From positions 9,364,305-9,428,304 of the forward strand of contig NC_091369.1 of assembly GCF_038502225.1 (NCBI RefSeq): 64,000 bases of DNA. The letters are read 5' to 3'. A program made the position numbers and the translations under genes. The stretch comes from Cherax quadricarinatus (Eukaryota > Arthropoda > Malacostraca > Decapoda > Parastacidae). The notes under the pieces were generated by a model. That model was not told where the DNA came from. It made no database searches and was given only the letters and a program-made list of their open reading frames with translations. Below, one piece after another: positions 54,528 through 63,432 of the stretch; positions within the stretch are counted from its first letter, which is position 1; each line of letters begins with the position of its first letter.

Positions 54528-56025
54528 TATATGGTTTTAATTTTTGAACAAGGCTATTGATAAAATTGGGTGGTGTTTAGAACAGTTATGATGAGAAAAA
54601 ATTACACTGGAAAATTCCCATTACATAGGGATAATATCACAGATGAGTTCTGGCACGACTGCCATCTGATCGTTAATCAAAAAGCATGGTGAGCTCTTAT
54701 GATTTGTTAATTGAATAAGCAACTACTAATTAATCATGGCCAATATATGAGCTTTAGAATTTATGTGAATAATAATAAAAAAAAGGAACATGGTAGTAGT
54801 TGGTTTGAATGGTGCCATAAATGAATTACCTATTGATCTTTTAATCAAAATGGAAAAACATTCAGCAACCCTACGATGATTATTCACAGGTTATATTTTA
54901 CAATTAACTACCATGTCTGTAATGTGTATGGGTTTATCTGTTGTTTCCACATCTTTTTAAAATACTTTCCCTGACATCTGGCACTTTAGAGTCGTCACTT
55001 GGCGGGGCCTTGGGTGGCTGGTTTCTGCCTGTAATGGCCGGATCTTGTCTCTTAACACACCAGTTTGGCCTCACTTGCATTTCATTTTCCTCAATGCATT
55101 GCTCCTGAAGCAGTGTTGCTTTTACAACATGAAAAACCTTGAGCATCATCACCCCCCTCCTAGTTGCCTTGCATACATACATACAATACATAGAATAATG
55201 AATTTCTGCTCTTTAATGTACATGCAAGATTACTGCCTGTTGTACAGTGATTACATTGTAAAATCTATTAAGAATTTTCATACGATTCATACAAAATAAC
55301 AATGTATATCATCGGATTAATAAGCCTCTACAATTTCCATAAGGGTAAATATGGAAAAATATATTACTTCAAAGAAAAAATATCAATAACTATTAACATA
55401 GAATACACCTAATGAACATAGGAATCATGCCTAGCATCACTGATGTCATGATCCATTCAGATCCACCAGCCCATAAGTGGTTGATGGTCAGTGGGGAGGC
55501 TGTGACACTGGTGGTACAATGCTGGCATACCTAGACCTGGTGTTTAAAAATGTGTGTATGAAATAGTTATTGGAAATACTTTTATTTAATTGCAATTTTG
55601 AACCAGAATATTTGTTTAAGTCATGAATATATAAAGATGACCAACCTAAATTTTGCCCTAAACTCAGCAGACTGAATGCAATATTGCAAATTTATGAGCA
55701 AAATCATAAAACTGATAGGTTAAGGGAGGAAGCATCTAAGTGCATGTAGGAAAGCATATGCATTGGCAAGTGCATGCAAGGACACAAAGAAAGGAATATG
55801 TCTGAAAAAATAAAGTACTCATGTTTTGGAGGTGTTGGAGAGTACACATTACTTCATACCTCTTATGCTAATGAATTAAGACTTAAGTTAGATCAGAGAG
55901 AACTTTCACTGGTCCCCAATTCAATAAAATTATGCCTATATTGCTAGCGATAGAACTATATATCTACTGGAAAAGGAAACATAAGGAACCATGCAGGTGG
56001 GGTCTATCTTAAAGGGTTAGTATAC
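54528..56025. other. Intron between Patronin exons e and f, rightmost part
   Basis: No element or frame recognised. Slightly GC-richer patches at 55000-55100 and 55440-55540 gave no convincing exon. Confidence 0.45.
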
Positions 56026-56190
56026 CTCTTAGCGTGGAATAGGGTGACCGTTGCTGTGAATGGGAGGAAGATCGGGCAGAAGAATAGGAGGCGGTGGAGT
56101 GGGCCGAGGAGGGCGAGAGGCTCGCACGGAGGTCAGGGATGACCTTCATGCTCCGTTGGTACCCACTCCAACCGCTGCACCCACCACCAC
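56026..56190 (-). CDS. Patronin: Patronin exon e (Gly/Ser linker)
   Basis: 165 bp; acceptor ACTGCACAG, donor GTATAC. It encodes a run of glycines, then CSGWSGYQRSMKVIPDL and a Ser-rich stretch ending HSQQRSPYSTLR. The length is divisible by three with a one-base phase, so it could be skipped without changing the frame. No domain is recognised. Membership rests on phase compatibility, strand and splice sites. Confidence 0.72.
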
Positions 56191-56300
56191 CTGTGCAGTA
56201 CACCATATGAACCCAGCTTTTACCATCCACACACCAAAATCTTATTAGCCAGACTGTCATGACTGACAGACATTAAAGGTACTGTAATTTGTTATACTGA

Positions 56301-56475
56301 CTAGGTCTCTTCAAGGGGGGTGCCTTGATGCTGGTGAAGGGCTCTTGATCAAAGGAATTGAAACTGCCCTCCCTTTCCTTGGATCAAATCTAATTACCCT
56401 AACTCCTCCCACTTTTCCAGGTGCTGTAAGATCCTTTACAAGTTTAGTGCTTCCCCATGAAAATAATAATAGTGT
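56301..56475 (+). mobile_element. SINE-like repeat, single arm
   Basis: 'Ccttgatgctggtgaaggg', 'ctcttgatcaaaggaattg' match the right arm of the inverted repeat at 22873-23095. Then 'gtttagtgcttccccatg' and an (AAT)n end. A decapod-type short repeat. Confidence 0.72.
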
Positions 56476-57840
56476 TACTATATAACATTTTTAGCACATA
56501 ATGCTTCATGAATACTTTAGCATCCTGATAATCATTACAACAAACAAATTAATATACCAAGTAGAAGACCAATTATGAGAATACGGTAAGCTCTTATAAT
56601 GCACCTTTACATAGTGCAATTTTTTGTTTGTGTGATTGAAAGAGTGCATCCAAAACTTAATGGCATGTGACAAGGTTTTCATAGTATGTGCTACTCAATT
56701 CTGGATACACTTTTCAATTGCATTTGCAAACAATTGCAATATATAGAATAGCTTTATAACTGAGCTTACTGCATTTCAATACAAACATCATATTATCAAT
56801 GCCCCTTCATTACAGCAAAAGAAGCAGTGTGGGACCAGCAAGCAAATATATGCAAGCAAATAGTCAATGATGCTGGAAGGCTCAAAGCAAAAATGAAGAA
56901 TGTTAATTTGAGCAGTAAAGTTAATAAGAAAAGTTATGAAATCTGTAACTTAAAAGTATATCTAATATTTTTCAATATACTATACAGAAGAAATTGGGTA
57001 TTCACCACTTTCAACTTTGAAGCCACTGTTCATGTTATGTTCCTATGAGCGGTAGTGCCTCATTTGTAGGTTCTGAGCAAGAGAAGGCAAGAAATAGACA
57101 AGTATAGTACTGATTCATAAAAGTGAGGAGAAGTTATTACTCATCTTTTAAACTTTCAATCATCTCCTTCCTAGCCAGTGAAGTCTTGACAAGGAAGGGA
57201 ATAATAAACTTAATTAAATTATCAAACACTATACTTGTATATAATTTACATACATTTATTCAAACAATAACCTTACAACATGGTAGCTCCAAATTTTATT
57301 TGCAGGTTTAGCATTTGTGGCAACTTCAGAAACTTATTCCTCAGTGAATACCGAAGTTCTGCTGTAGAACAAAAATTTTCCCACATGTATAAAATCATTC
57401 ACAAACAAAACATGAGTTATTCTATTTTGCTAATTCCTCAGCATGAACACAAGACTGCCAAAGTTTAGCATAACACAAAGATTCAATCACAGCCACAATA
57501 AGAGCAGGGATTAGGTTTCACCAGTGCTCAGCGACAAATAGCACCAACTCAATGTTGGTGATACCTGCCCCTACAATCTGTGCTGTTAGCAAACTGTTGC
57601 TACATGTGTGTGTAATTCTAATATGGAGGTAACAACCATGCCTGAAATCTGCTAAAGCCTGTCTCCATCTTTTGTAAAACAGAACCTAGCAACACAATTA
57701 AGAGAAAACATTTCACATAAATTATTTACACTGTCTTCCATCAAGAAAGTAAGTAATATTAATGCTACAGAGGTAGGCTACCAACCACAACAAACCTGGG
57801 GAAGAGAGCTGGATAAATTTAGTAGAGGTCTTCTTAGTAC
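56476..57840. other. Intron between Patronin exons d and e, part without recognised repeats
   Basis: AT-rich, short frames only. Confidence 0.5.
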
Positions 57841-57926
57841 CTGGTAGTGACACACAGGACACCGGTTCCAGCTCTAGAAGAAAAAACAGCTCTGCTGCAA
57901 AGGCCAGCACATTCTGCTTCACTGAA
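57841..57926 (-). CDS. Patronin: Patronin exon d (end of CH domain)
   Basis: 86 bp; acceptor TTGTTTTGTAG, donor GTACTA. It contributes the first T of the split Ser codon, then SVKQNVLAFAAELFFLLELEP. That matches the last CH helix of CAMSAP (VFxAELFxxFE). It leaves one G, completed to Gly by the next exon. In the genomic frame the sequence reads on into the intron for a further 30 or so codons, which is not coding. Confidence 0.88.
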
Positions 57927-58414
57927 CTACAAAACAAAAAAAGTAAATAAAAAATTAGTGACAAATTAATGTAGAGTAATCTTTATTTTAAAATAGAAAT
58001 TCACAAATAAAAATAAAATTAAAGAAATTTCAGCAAAGCTAATATTTCATCCTTTTATGAATCATAAAATAAACATATCTACAGTCAAACCTCAATTTTT
58101 GTATACCCTAGTTTTCATACGATTCAGTTTTCGATCACTTTTTTCGTCAAAATTTTGTCCCAGTTTTCACACATCCACTCAGTTCTCATACAGTTGAAAA
58201 TGGTCCGTATCAAACTCGTCCACCTGCCCACGTGACTCGGTCACTCACTTCCCGGAATCGAGCGCCCACACAAAGTATCCCATGAATTCGTGACTCAGTC
58301 TGTCTTTGTTTCTCGTTGAATGAGCATCACCCCGCACGTTCATCCGAAACATTTCGTAATAATCCATTTTTTTTGTGTGCCTGTTTATAAAGTGTGACTG
58401 CTAAATAAGCCATC

Positions 58415-58738
58415 ATGGGGCCAAAGAAAGTTCCAAGTGCCAGCCACAAACGTGCAAAGTGGAATGAGCTGCAAAGTTTTGTGGAGAAATATCACCCTAA
58501 CAAAGCTGTTGCAAGCCATGTCTGCAACACGTTCAATGACAATGCCTTGTCTCATTTTAGGCAAATCTTAAAGAGATGCCAGAAACAGACCTCTCTGGAC
58601 AGATTTTTTGTGCAACAGGGGTCCAGTGACTCTCAAGCTGGTCCTAGTGCCAGTAAAAAACAAAGAAAAGAAGTAATTCCGGACAGAGCCTCGATACCTG
58701 AATTCCTTATGGACAAGGATTCCCCTTCCAAACAATAA
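58415..58738 (+). CDS. Fused Tigger amino and carboxy termini, 107 residues, DDE core lost
   Basis: Starts MGPKKVPSAS, the first residues of the Tigger protein, then continues in frame as HKRAKWNELQSFVEKYHPNK. That segment matches KWVELETFADENHPD of the carboxy-terminal tail of copy 2, through SLDRFFVQQGSSDSQAGPS to the stop after DSPSKQ. The helix-turn-helix domains and all three catalytic Asp are gone. The deletion preserved the frame, and no stop has accumulated. Whether it is expressed is unknown. It may simply be a young deletion product. Confidence 0.7.
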   Translation: MGPKKVPSASHKRAKWNELQSFVEKYHPNKAVASHVCNTFNDNALSHFRQILKRCQKQTSLDRFFVQQGSSDSQAGPSASKKQRKEVIPDRASIPEFLMDKDSPSKQ

Positions 58739-58793
58739 GCTCCTCCTCCCTCTCTCCTCCTCGCCGTTTTCCCATACGCCAACAAGTCTTTAA

Positions 58794-58994
58794 CCCTTAA
58801 ACTGTCCAAATGTAGATCTATGTTTTTTTAACATTTGAAAGTGTGTAAAAAAAAAGATTTTTTTTTTAACATTTGAAAACATGTAAAAAAACTTTTATCT
58901 ACTTTTTATAGTATTTGAAAATATGTAAAAAAACGTAGATCTACTTTTGGAGCACGACGGATTTGAACGTCGATCTGTTTGGACAGTTTAAGGG
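58794..58994. mobile_element. TTAA-flanked element, family 3, 201 bp
   Basis: TTAA at 58790-58793 and 58995-58998. Perfect 17-bp inverted repeat CCCTTAAACTGTCCAAA. The centre has three tandem-like units of 'acatttgaaaatatgtaaa' with T/A runs and 'cgtagatctac'. Non-coding. Confidence 0.93.
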
Positions 58995-59334
58995 TTAATA
59001 AAGGTAAAAGTGATGTTAAATGTTCATTTATCCATTTTATTAGTCATTTGTATTTATTTCTCGTTGATTACTGTTTGTAAAACTATAGTTATTCTCTATA
59101 AAATGTATTTTTTGTTAATATTATTGGGTGTCTGGAATGGATTAATTGGAGTTACATTATTTCTTATGGGAAATACTGCTCCAGTTTTCGAACGATTCGG
59201 TTTTTGTCACACTTTTTCGAACAGATTAATCACGAAAACCGAAGTTCCACGGTATTTGTAAGTACAAGCACATTTTTAAAACACAAATACAATATTTATA
59301 TATATACATGTATATAAAAAAAAATTTTTCCTAC

Positions 59335-59579
59335 CTGTGCATATATACAATATCTTCTTTTGTAAGGAGACAAGGGTTATATGGAAGGCTCTCTTGGCAA
59401 AACCTGATGACAAGACCAATATTATATAGGGAATCGGCAATAGATGGAGGATCAGCAACTGCTATGTCACCCCAAGGAAGCTCTTGGGGACAGTAGAAGG
59501 ATATGAGAGCAGCCAGACCAATCCCATCACTCAAGTCACTTAGGTCTTGAATACGAGGGAAAACTGGCAATTCCTGGTC
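59335..59579 (-). CDS. Patronin: Patronin exon c (core of CH domain)
   Basis: 245 bp from acceptor CCTCCAG to donor GTAGGA. The protein starts DQELPVFPRIQDL and carries the hallmark CH-domain pieces LSDG, ALISFYCPQ, ADSLYNIGLV, RFCQE and LLTKEDIVYM. It leaves AG at its end, which the next exon completes to a serine codon. This is the exon that identifies the gene most clearly. Confidence 0.92.
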
Positions 59580-59819
59580 CTGGAGGGTGTGGTAAAAAAC
59601 TAAATACACACTAATTGGTCAATGAAAGCAACAATTGTATGCTAGACATTCCCCCAACTATGTGCATTGTTTTATCTTAGGAAATAATAAGCATTAATTG
59701 TAAAGTACTAAATATGAGAATGAAGGAACACAGAAGTAGAACGTAAGAATGAGAGGGGATGGGGTGGCATAGGCTGACAAGGAGGGTGTATATATCAGAG
59801 AAAAAGAGGTAGGTGCAGT

Positions 59820-60040
59820 GTGAATGAGTGAAAGTGTAAGAGTGTGTGTGTGAGAGAGAGTGTGTGAGTGGGTGAGAGTGTGAGAGAGAGTGAGTGTGAG
59901 AGAGAGTGAGTGTGAGAGAGAGTGAGTGTGAGAGAGTGAGTGTGAGAGAGAGTGTGAGAGAGAGTGTGAGAGAGAGTGAGTGTGAGAGAGAGTGAGTGTG
60001 AGTGTGAGTGTGAGTGTGTGAGTGAGTGAGTGAGTGAGTG

Positions 60041-60126
<86 letters not shown>

Positions 60127-60139
60127 TGTGTGTGTGTCT

Positions 60140-60220
<81 letters not shown>

Positions 60221-60234
60221 TGTGTCTGTCTCAA
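59820..60234. repeat. GAGT/GAGAGTGT and GT microsatellite
   Basis: 59820-60040 is a mix of gagagtgtga units. 60042-60234 is almost pure GT with a few TCTGTG interruptions. The CVCV and THTH frames across it are artefacts. Confidence 0.97.
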
Positions 60235-60348
60235 TGGCTGGAGGGAGGGAGGCATAAGATATAAAACTTCTTTTACCCCCTCAAATCCAGCAGGTTTGTG
60301 ACAGCATGTTAAATACAAGTAAACAGACAAGTGGTTTTTTTAATGAAC

Positions 60349-60590
60349 AAGTTGGAGTGTCAGCCAAGTAACTATTATGAAGGTATTCAGGTGCAACTGA
60401 TTAGCTGGACTAGAGCCCTGTAGGTGGGAAGTACAGTGCACTCTGAAGGATGGGTGGGAATGTTGCAGTCAGAAGGTACTCTGACTGTGATGTCAGCATA
60501 TTTCTGGGAAGACTGTGACTGAATGATTTTAAGTGTGTTTTCTGTTTTGAGACACCCTGCCTTGGCAGGAGATGGCCATTGATCTTAAGA
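60349..60590 (+). mobile_element. LINE-A 3' UTR, decayed
   Basis: 'Gaaggtattcaggtgcaac', 'agagccctgtaggtggg', 'gtcagcatatttctggg' and 'agacaccctgccttggcagg' match the fragment at 11583-11850, forming a subfamily distinct from the younger tails. Confidence 0.78.
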
Positions 60591-60925
60591 TAAAAGAAAT
60601 AAGCTTAAACAGTTCATACAAGTCCGATAAATACAGTACTGAAGGCATGCTGCATGATGCTGAAGCATTTGTATAACCTGTTTGATAATTCCATAAAGAT
60701 TATTATGATATTCAAGGAAAAATGATCAATGAAAAAGCTACCATGATAAAGTACTTTATCTTCTTCAGTCTCTCACAATTAGAAGTTTCTATGGTTCTTG
60801 ATGCTGGCTAAAATGAGAAAAACTTAAAAAAAGTTTTATGTAATTCACATTTATAATAACCTATAACTTCTCTGGAGCTTTAACTCTCATGTAAGAGGTG
60901 CCCACTAAAATAAATTTGAACTCAC
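60591..60925. other. Intron between Patronin exons b and c, remainder
   Basis: Nothing recognised. Confidence 0.5.
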
Positions 60926-61135
60926 CTGAGACTGAACCTGTTGATGTATTCGTTCTTGCAAGGCCTGTGTGACGTGGCTGATCCAAACAACAAGAGCTTC
61001 CTCCTGGTCTTGAGGAATGCGTTCAGGCATCATTCCACCCCCAACGCGCTGCAACACAGCAACTGCACGATCGGCCACAACCACTTCCCTAATGTACAAT
61101 GCCATCATTGCTTCTATCACAGCCAAGTGAGCAGA
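60926..61135 (-). CDS. Patronin: Patronin exon b
   Basis: Seventy codons, phase 0 at both ends; acceptor TTTTTTTTTCAG, donor GTGAGT. It starts SAHLAVIEAMM directly after the PIKM of the previous exon, as in CAMSAP proteins, and includes the EEALVVWISHV segment that aligns with the conserved 'EDAMVFWIN' position of the family. It ends in a Gln-rich stretch (HQQVQSQ). Confidence 0.9.
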
Positions 61136-61544
61136 CTGAAAAAAAAATTAAAATAAGCATTAAAATAGTAATTTTAGATTAGTATGTATAGGAGTATAAT
61201 CCTATTTGTTATTTTAAACCTTTTACATGAAGGGTGAGCTAAAGATGAGGCACATTTACACAGCTTACTGTAAATAAAATACAGTGTTTACCTTAACGAT
61301 TAAACATGCCTAAAACATCTTATGGAAATAAGACTGGACACAGGAGTAACCCCACAGAGCTGCATCCAAATAAAATATAGCAGTAATGCAATCATAAAAC
61401 ACTATTAACTGATGCCACCAAGTCCACATTATCAACATGGCTTTACGGCTGGTTGCTCCTGCCTCTCGCACTTGCCAGACACAGAATCCCCCTCCTGTGA
61501 ACATTGATTCAGCAGTGCTCATGTTTAGTTCACTACGAACTTAC
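61136..61544. other. Intron between Patronin exons a and b
   Basis: 409 bp, the shortest intron found; no repeat recognised. A small GC-rich plus-strand frame at 61437 overlaps the exon and is a shadow. Confidence 0.7.
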
Positions 61545-61760
61545 CATTTTGATGGGAGAGACCTGGATGAGTACAGTCTCAGTAAGAGCAACATCTGTAG
61601 GTTCAGCAACATAGACCCCCTTCCTGGCCAGGGCCTGTATGATGTTCCAGTGGCTCAGGTTGTGGAAGTTGGGATCACCATAGATATTGGCCAATGCAGA
61701 GCAGTACAGGTCTGCATTGGCCAACCGGTGCACAATGCCAGGTTTAAGGTGCTCTGCCCC
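61545..61760 (-). CDS. Patronin: Patronin exon a (start of CH domain region)
   Basis: Exactly 72 codons in phase 0 between a pyrimidine-rich acceptor ending TTTCAG and the donor GTAAGT. It begins GAEHLKPG and ends VSPIKM. The strings HLKP, LYC, IIQALARKGVYV and the closing PIKM match the amino-terminal helical part of CAMSAP proteins. No ATG that could start the protein is needed or seen; the exon opens with a splice acceptor. An antisense LINE-A tail sits about 60 bp upstream of the acceptor. Confidence 0.9.
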
Positions 61761-61822
61761 CTGAAATTTCAAGAAATCACATTACCAAAGACAGCAGCAA
61801 ATTTAATGAATATATTTCCAAT

Positions 61823-62076
61823 GCCTGCACTTTAAAGGAGGGGTTTGGGATATTGGCAGTTTGGAGGGATATGTTGTGTATCTTTATATGTGTATGCTTC
61901 TAGACTGTTGTATTCTGAGCACCTCTGTAAAAACAGTGATAATGTGCGAGTGTGGTGAAAGTGTTGAATGATGATGAAAGTATTTTCTTTTTGGGGATTT
62001 TCTTTCTTTTTTGGGTCACCCTGCCTCGGTGGGAGACGGCCGACTTGTTGAGAAAAAAAAAAAAAAAAAAAAAATT
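61823..62076 (+). mobile_element. LINE-A 3' UTR, 5'-truncated, intact tail
   Basis: Begins 'ccaatgcctgcactttaaag' and ends in about 22 A after 'ggccgacttgttgag'. Nearly identical to 19360-19792 without the foldback, so it is a recent insertion. It lies 62 bp from the Patronin exon a acceptor and antisense to the gene. Confidence 0.9.
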
Positions 62077-62089
62077 CTGAACAGCTACG

Positions 62090-62558
62090 TAGTAGGTTGG
62101 TAGACAGCAACCGCCCAGGGAGGTACTACCGTCCTGCCAAGCGAGTGTAAAATGGAAACCTGTAATTGTTTTACATGATGGTAGGATTGCTGGTGTCTTT
62201 TTTTTTTTTTGTCTCGTACACATGCAAGATTTCACGTACATCTTGCTACTTCTACTTACACTTAGGTCACACTACACATACATGTACAAGCATACATATA
62301 CACACTCCTCTGGGTTTTCTTCTATTTTCTTTCTAGTTCTTGTTCTTGTTTATTTCCTCTTATCTCCATGGGGAAGTGGAACAGAATTCTTCCTCCGTAA
62401 GCTATGCGTGTTGTAAGAGGCGACTAAAATGCCAGGAGCAAGGGGCTAGTAACCCCTTCTCCTGTATATATTACTAAATTTAAAACGAGAAACTTCTGTT
62501 TTTCTTTTTGGACCACCCCACCTCGGTGGGATACGGCTGGTGCGTTGAAAGAAAGATT
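62090..62558 (+). mobile_element. Short LINE-A derivative: 5' module joined to 3' tail
   Basis: About 470 bp: 'tagtaggttggtagacagc' through 'cccttctcctgtatatatta', then directly 'tttttggaccaccccacc', 'tcggtgggatacggctgg'. No endonuclease or reverse transcriptase between. A SINE-like internal deletion derivative or a separate family that shares both LINE-A ends. Confidence 0.72.
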
Positions 62559-62820
62559 TCCAAACAGTAGTAGGTTGGTAGACAGCAACCACCCAGGGAT
62601 GTACTACCGTCCTGCCAAGCAAGTGTAAAATGAGAGCTTGTAATTGCTTTATATGATGGTAGGATTGCTGGTGTCTTTTGTCTGTCTCATAAACATGCAA
62701 GATTACAGCTATGTCTTGCTACTTCTACTTACACTTAGGTCACACTACACATACATGTACACATTTATCTATATACACTCATCTGAGTTTTCTTTGATTT
62801 TAGCTTAATAGTTCTTGTTC

Positions 62821-63027
62821 AGACATGTAGAGAGAATGGAGCGAAACAGAGTGACTTCAAGAGTGTATCAGTCTGTAGTGGAAGGAAGGCGGGGTAGGGG
62901 TCAGTCTAGGAATGGTTGGAGGGAGGGGGTAAAGGAGGTTTTGTGTGCGAGGGGCTTGGACTTCCAGCAGGCATGCGTGAGCGTGTTTGATAGGAGTGAA
63001 TGGAGACAAATGGTTTTTAATACTTGA
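62821..63027 (+). pseudogene. LINE-A carboxy-terminal fragment, open to its stop
   Basis: Begins with RHVERMERNRVTSRVYQSV, the equivalent of GHLERMDQSRMTWKAYKS, then GRRGRGQSRNGWREGVKEVL and the stop at 63025-63027. Truncated by retrotransposition, not a gene of its own. Confidence 0.85.
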
Positions 63028-63275
63028 CGTGCTGTTGGAGTGTGAGCAAAGTAACATTTATGAAGGGGTTCAGGGAAACCGGCAGGCCGGACTTGAGTCC
63101 TGGAGATGGGAAGTACAGTGCCTGCACTCTGAAGGAGGGGTGTTAATGTTGCAGTTTAAAAACTGTAGTGTAAAGCACCCTTCTGGCAAGACAGTGATGG
63201 AGAGAATGATGGTGAAAGTTTTTCTTTTTTGGGCCACCCTGCCTTGGTGTGAATTGGCCAGTGTGATAATAATAA
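62821..63275 (+). mobile_element. 5'-truncated LINE-A with exact 15-bp target duplication
   Basis: 455 bp inserted in the 5' module of another LINE-A. Target duplication taatagttcttgttc at 62806-62820 and 63276-63290. The element ends in 'gtgtgataataataataa', an ATA-type tail rather than pure A. Confidence 0.93.
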
Positions 63276-63432
63276 TAATAGTTCTTGTTCTTATTATTTT
63301 TCCTTTTATATCCATGGGGAAGTGGAATAAGAATCTTTCCTCCATAAGCCACGCGTGTTGTAAAAGTCAACTAAAATGCCAGGAACAATGGGCTAGTAAC
63401 CCCTTTTCCTGTACAGCCTACTAAAAAGAAAA

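Larger units (their letters stand above)
58082..59252 (+). mobile_element. Tigger-related element, internally deleted, with open fused frame
   Basis: 1,171 bp, TA on both sides. Weak terminal repeat (CAGTCAAACCTCAATTTTTG against complement CCGTGGAACTTCGGTTTTCG). Most of the transposase is deleted. A 201-bp TTAA element sits in its 3' UTR. Lies in the Patronin intron between exons c and d. Confidence 0.82.
15244..61760 (-). other. Patronin: Patronin/CAMSAP gene, nine internal exons (gene span within window)
   Basis: CAMSAP/Patronin proteins bind and protect microtubule minus ends through a carboxy-terminal CKK domain; their amino terminus carries a CH-type domain. Nine minus-strand segments with AG acceptors and GT donors join without a frame break: 61760-61545, 61135-60926, 59579-59335, 57926-57841, 56190-56026, 45206-45069, 44346-43990, 25302-25152 and 16184-15244, 2,509 bp or about 836 residues. 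Codons split by introns are completed correctly at each of the six split junctions. Family-typical strings seen include ARKGVYV, SPIKM, a DLSDG...FYCPQ block, ADSLYN and AELFFLLELEP. Downstream exons are low complexity (Ser, Gly, Gln, Arg rich), as expected for the linker. The start codon exon lies right of the window, and the coiled coils and CKK lie left of position 15244. Introns reach 18.7 kb and are filled with transposons. Confident for the family; the paralogue and isoform set are unknown. Confidence 0.9.

Noticed and set aside
55000..55200. Possible extra Patronin exon in a GC-richer patch
   Set aside because: No acceptor/donor pair with the required phase, and the translation does not resemble the protein; exons e and f already join in frame.
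60034..60330. Long open frames of Cys-Val and Thr-His repeats on both strands
   Set aside because: They are translations of the GT microsatellite in different frames; no coding content.
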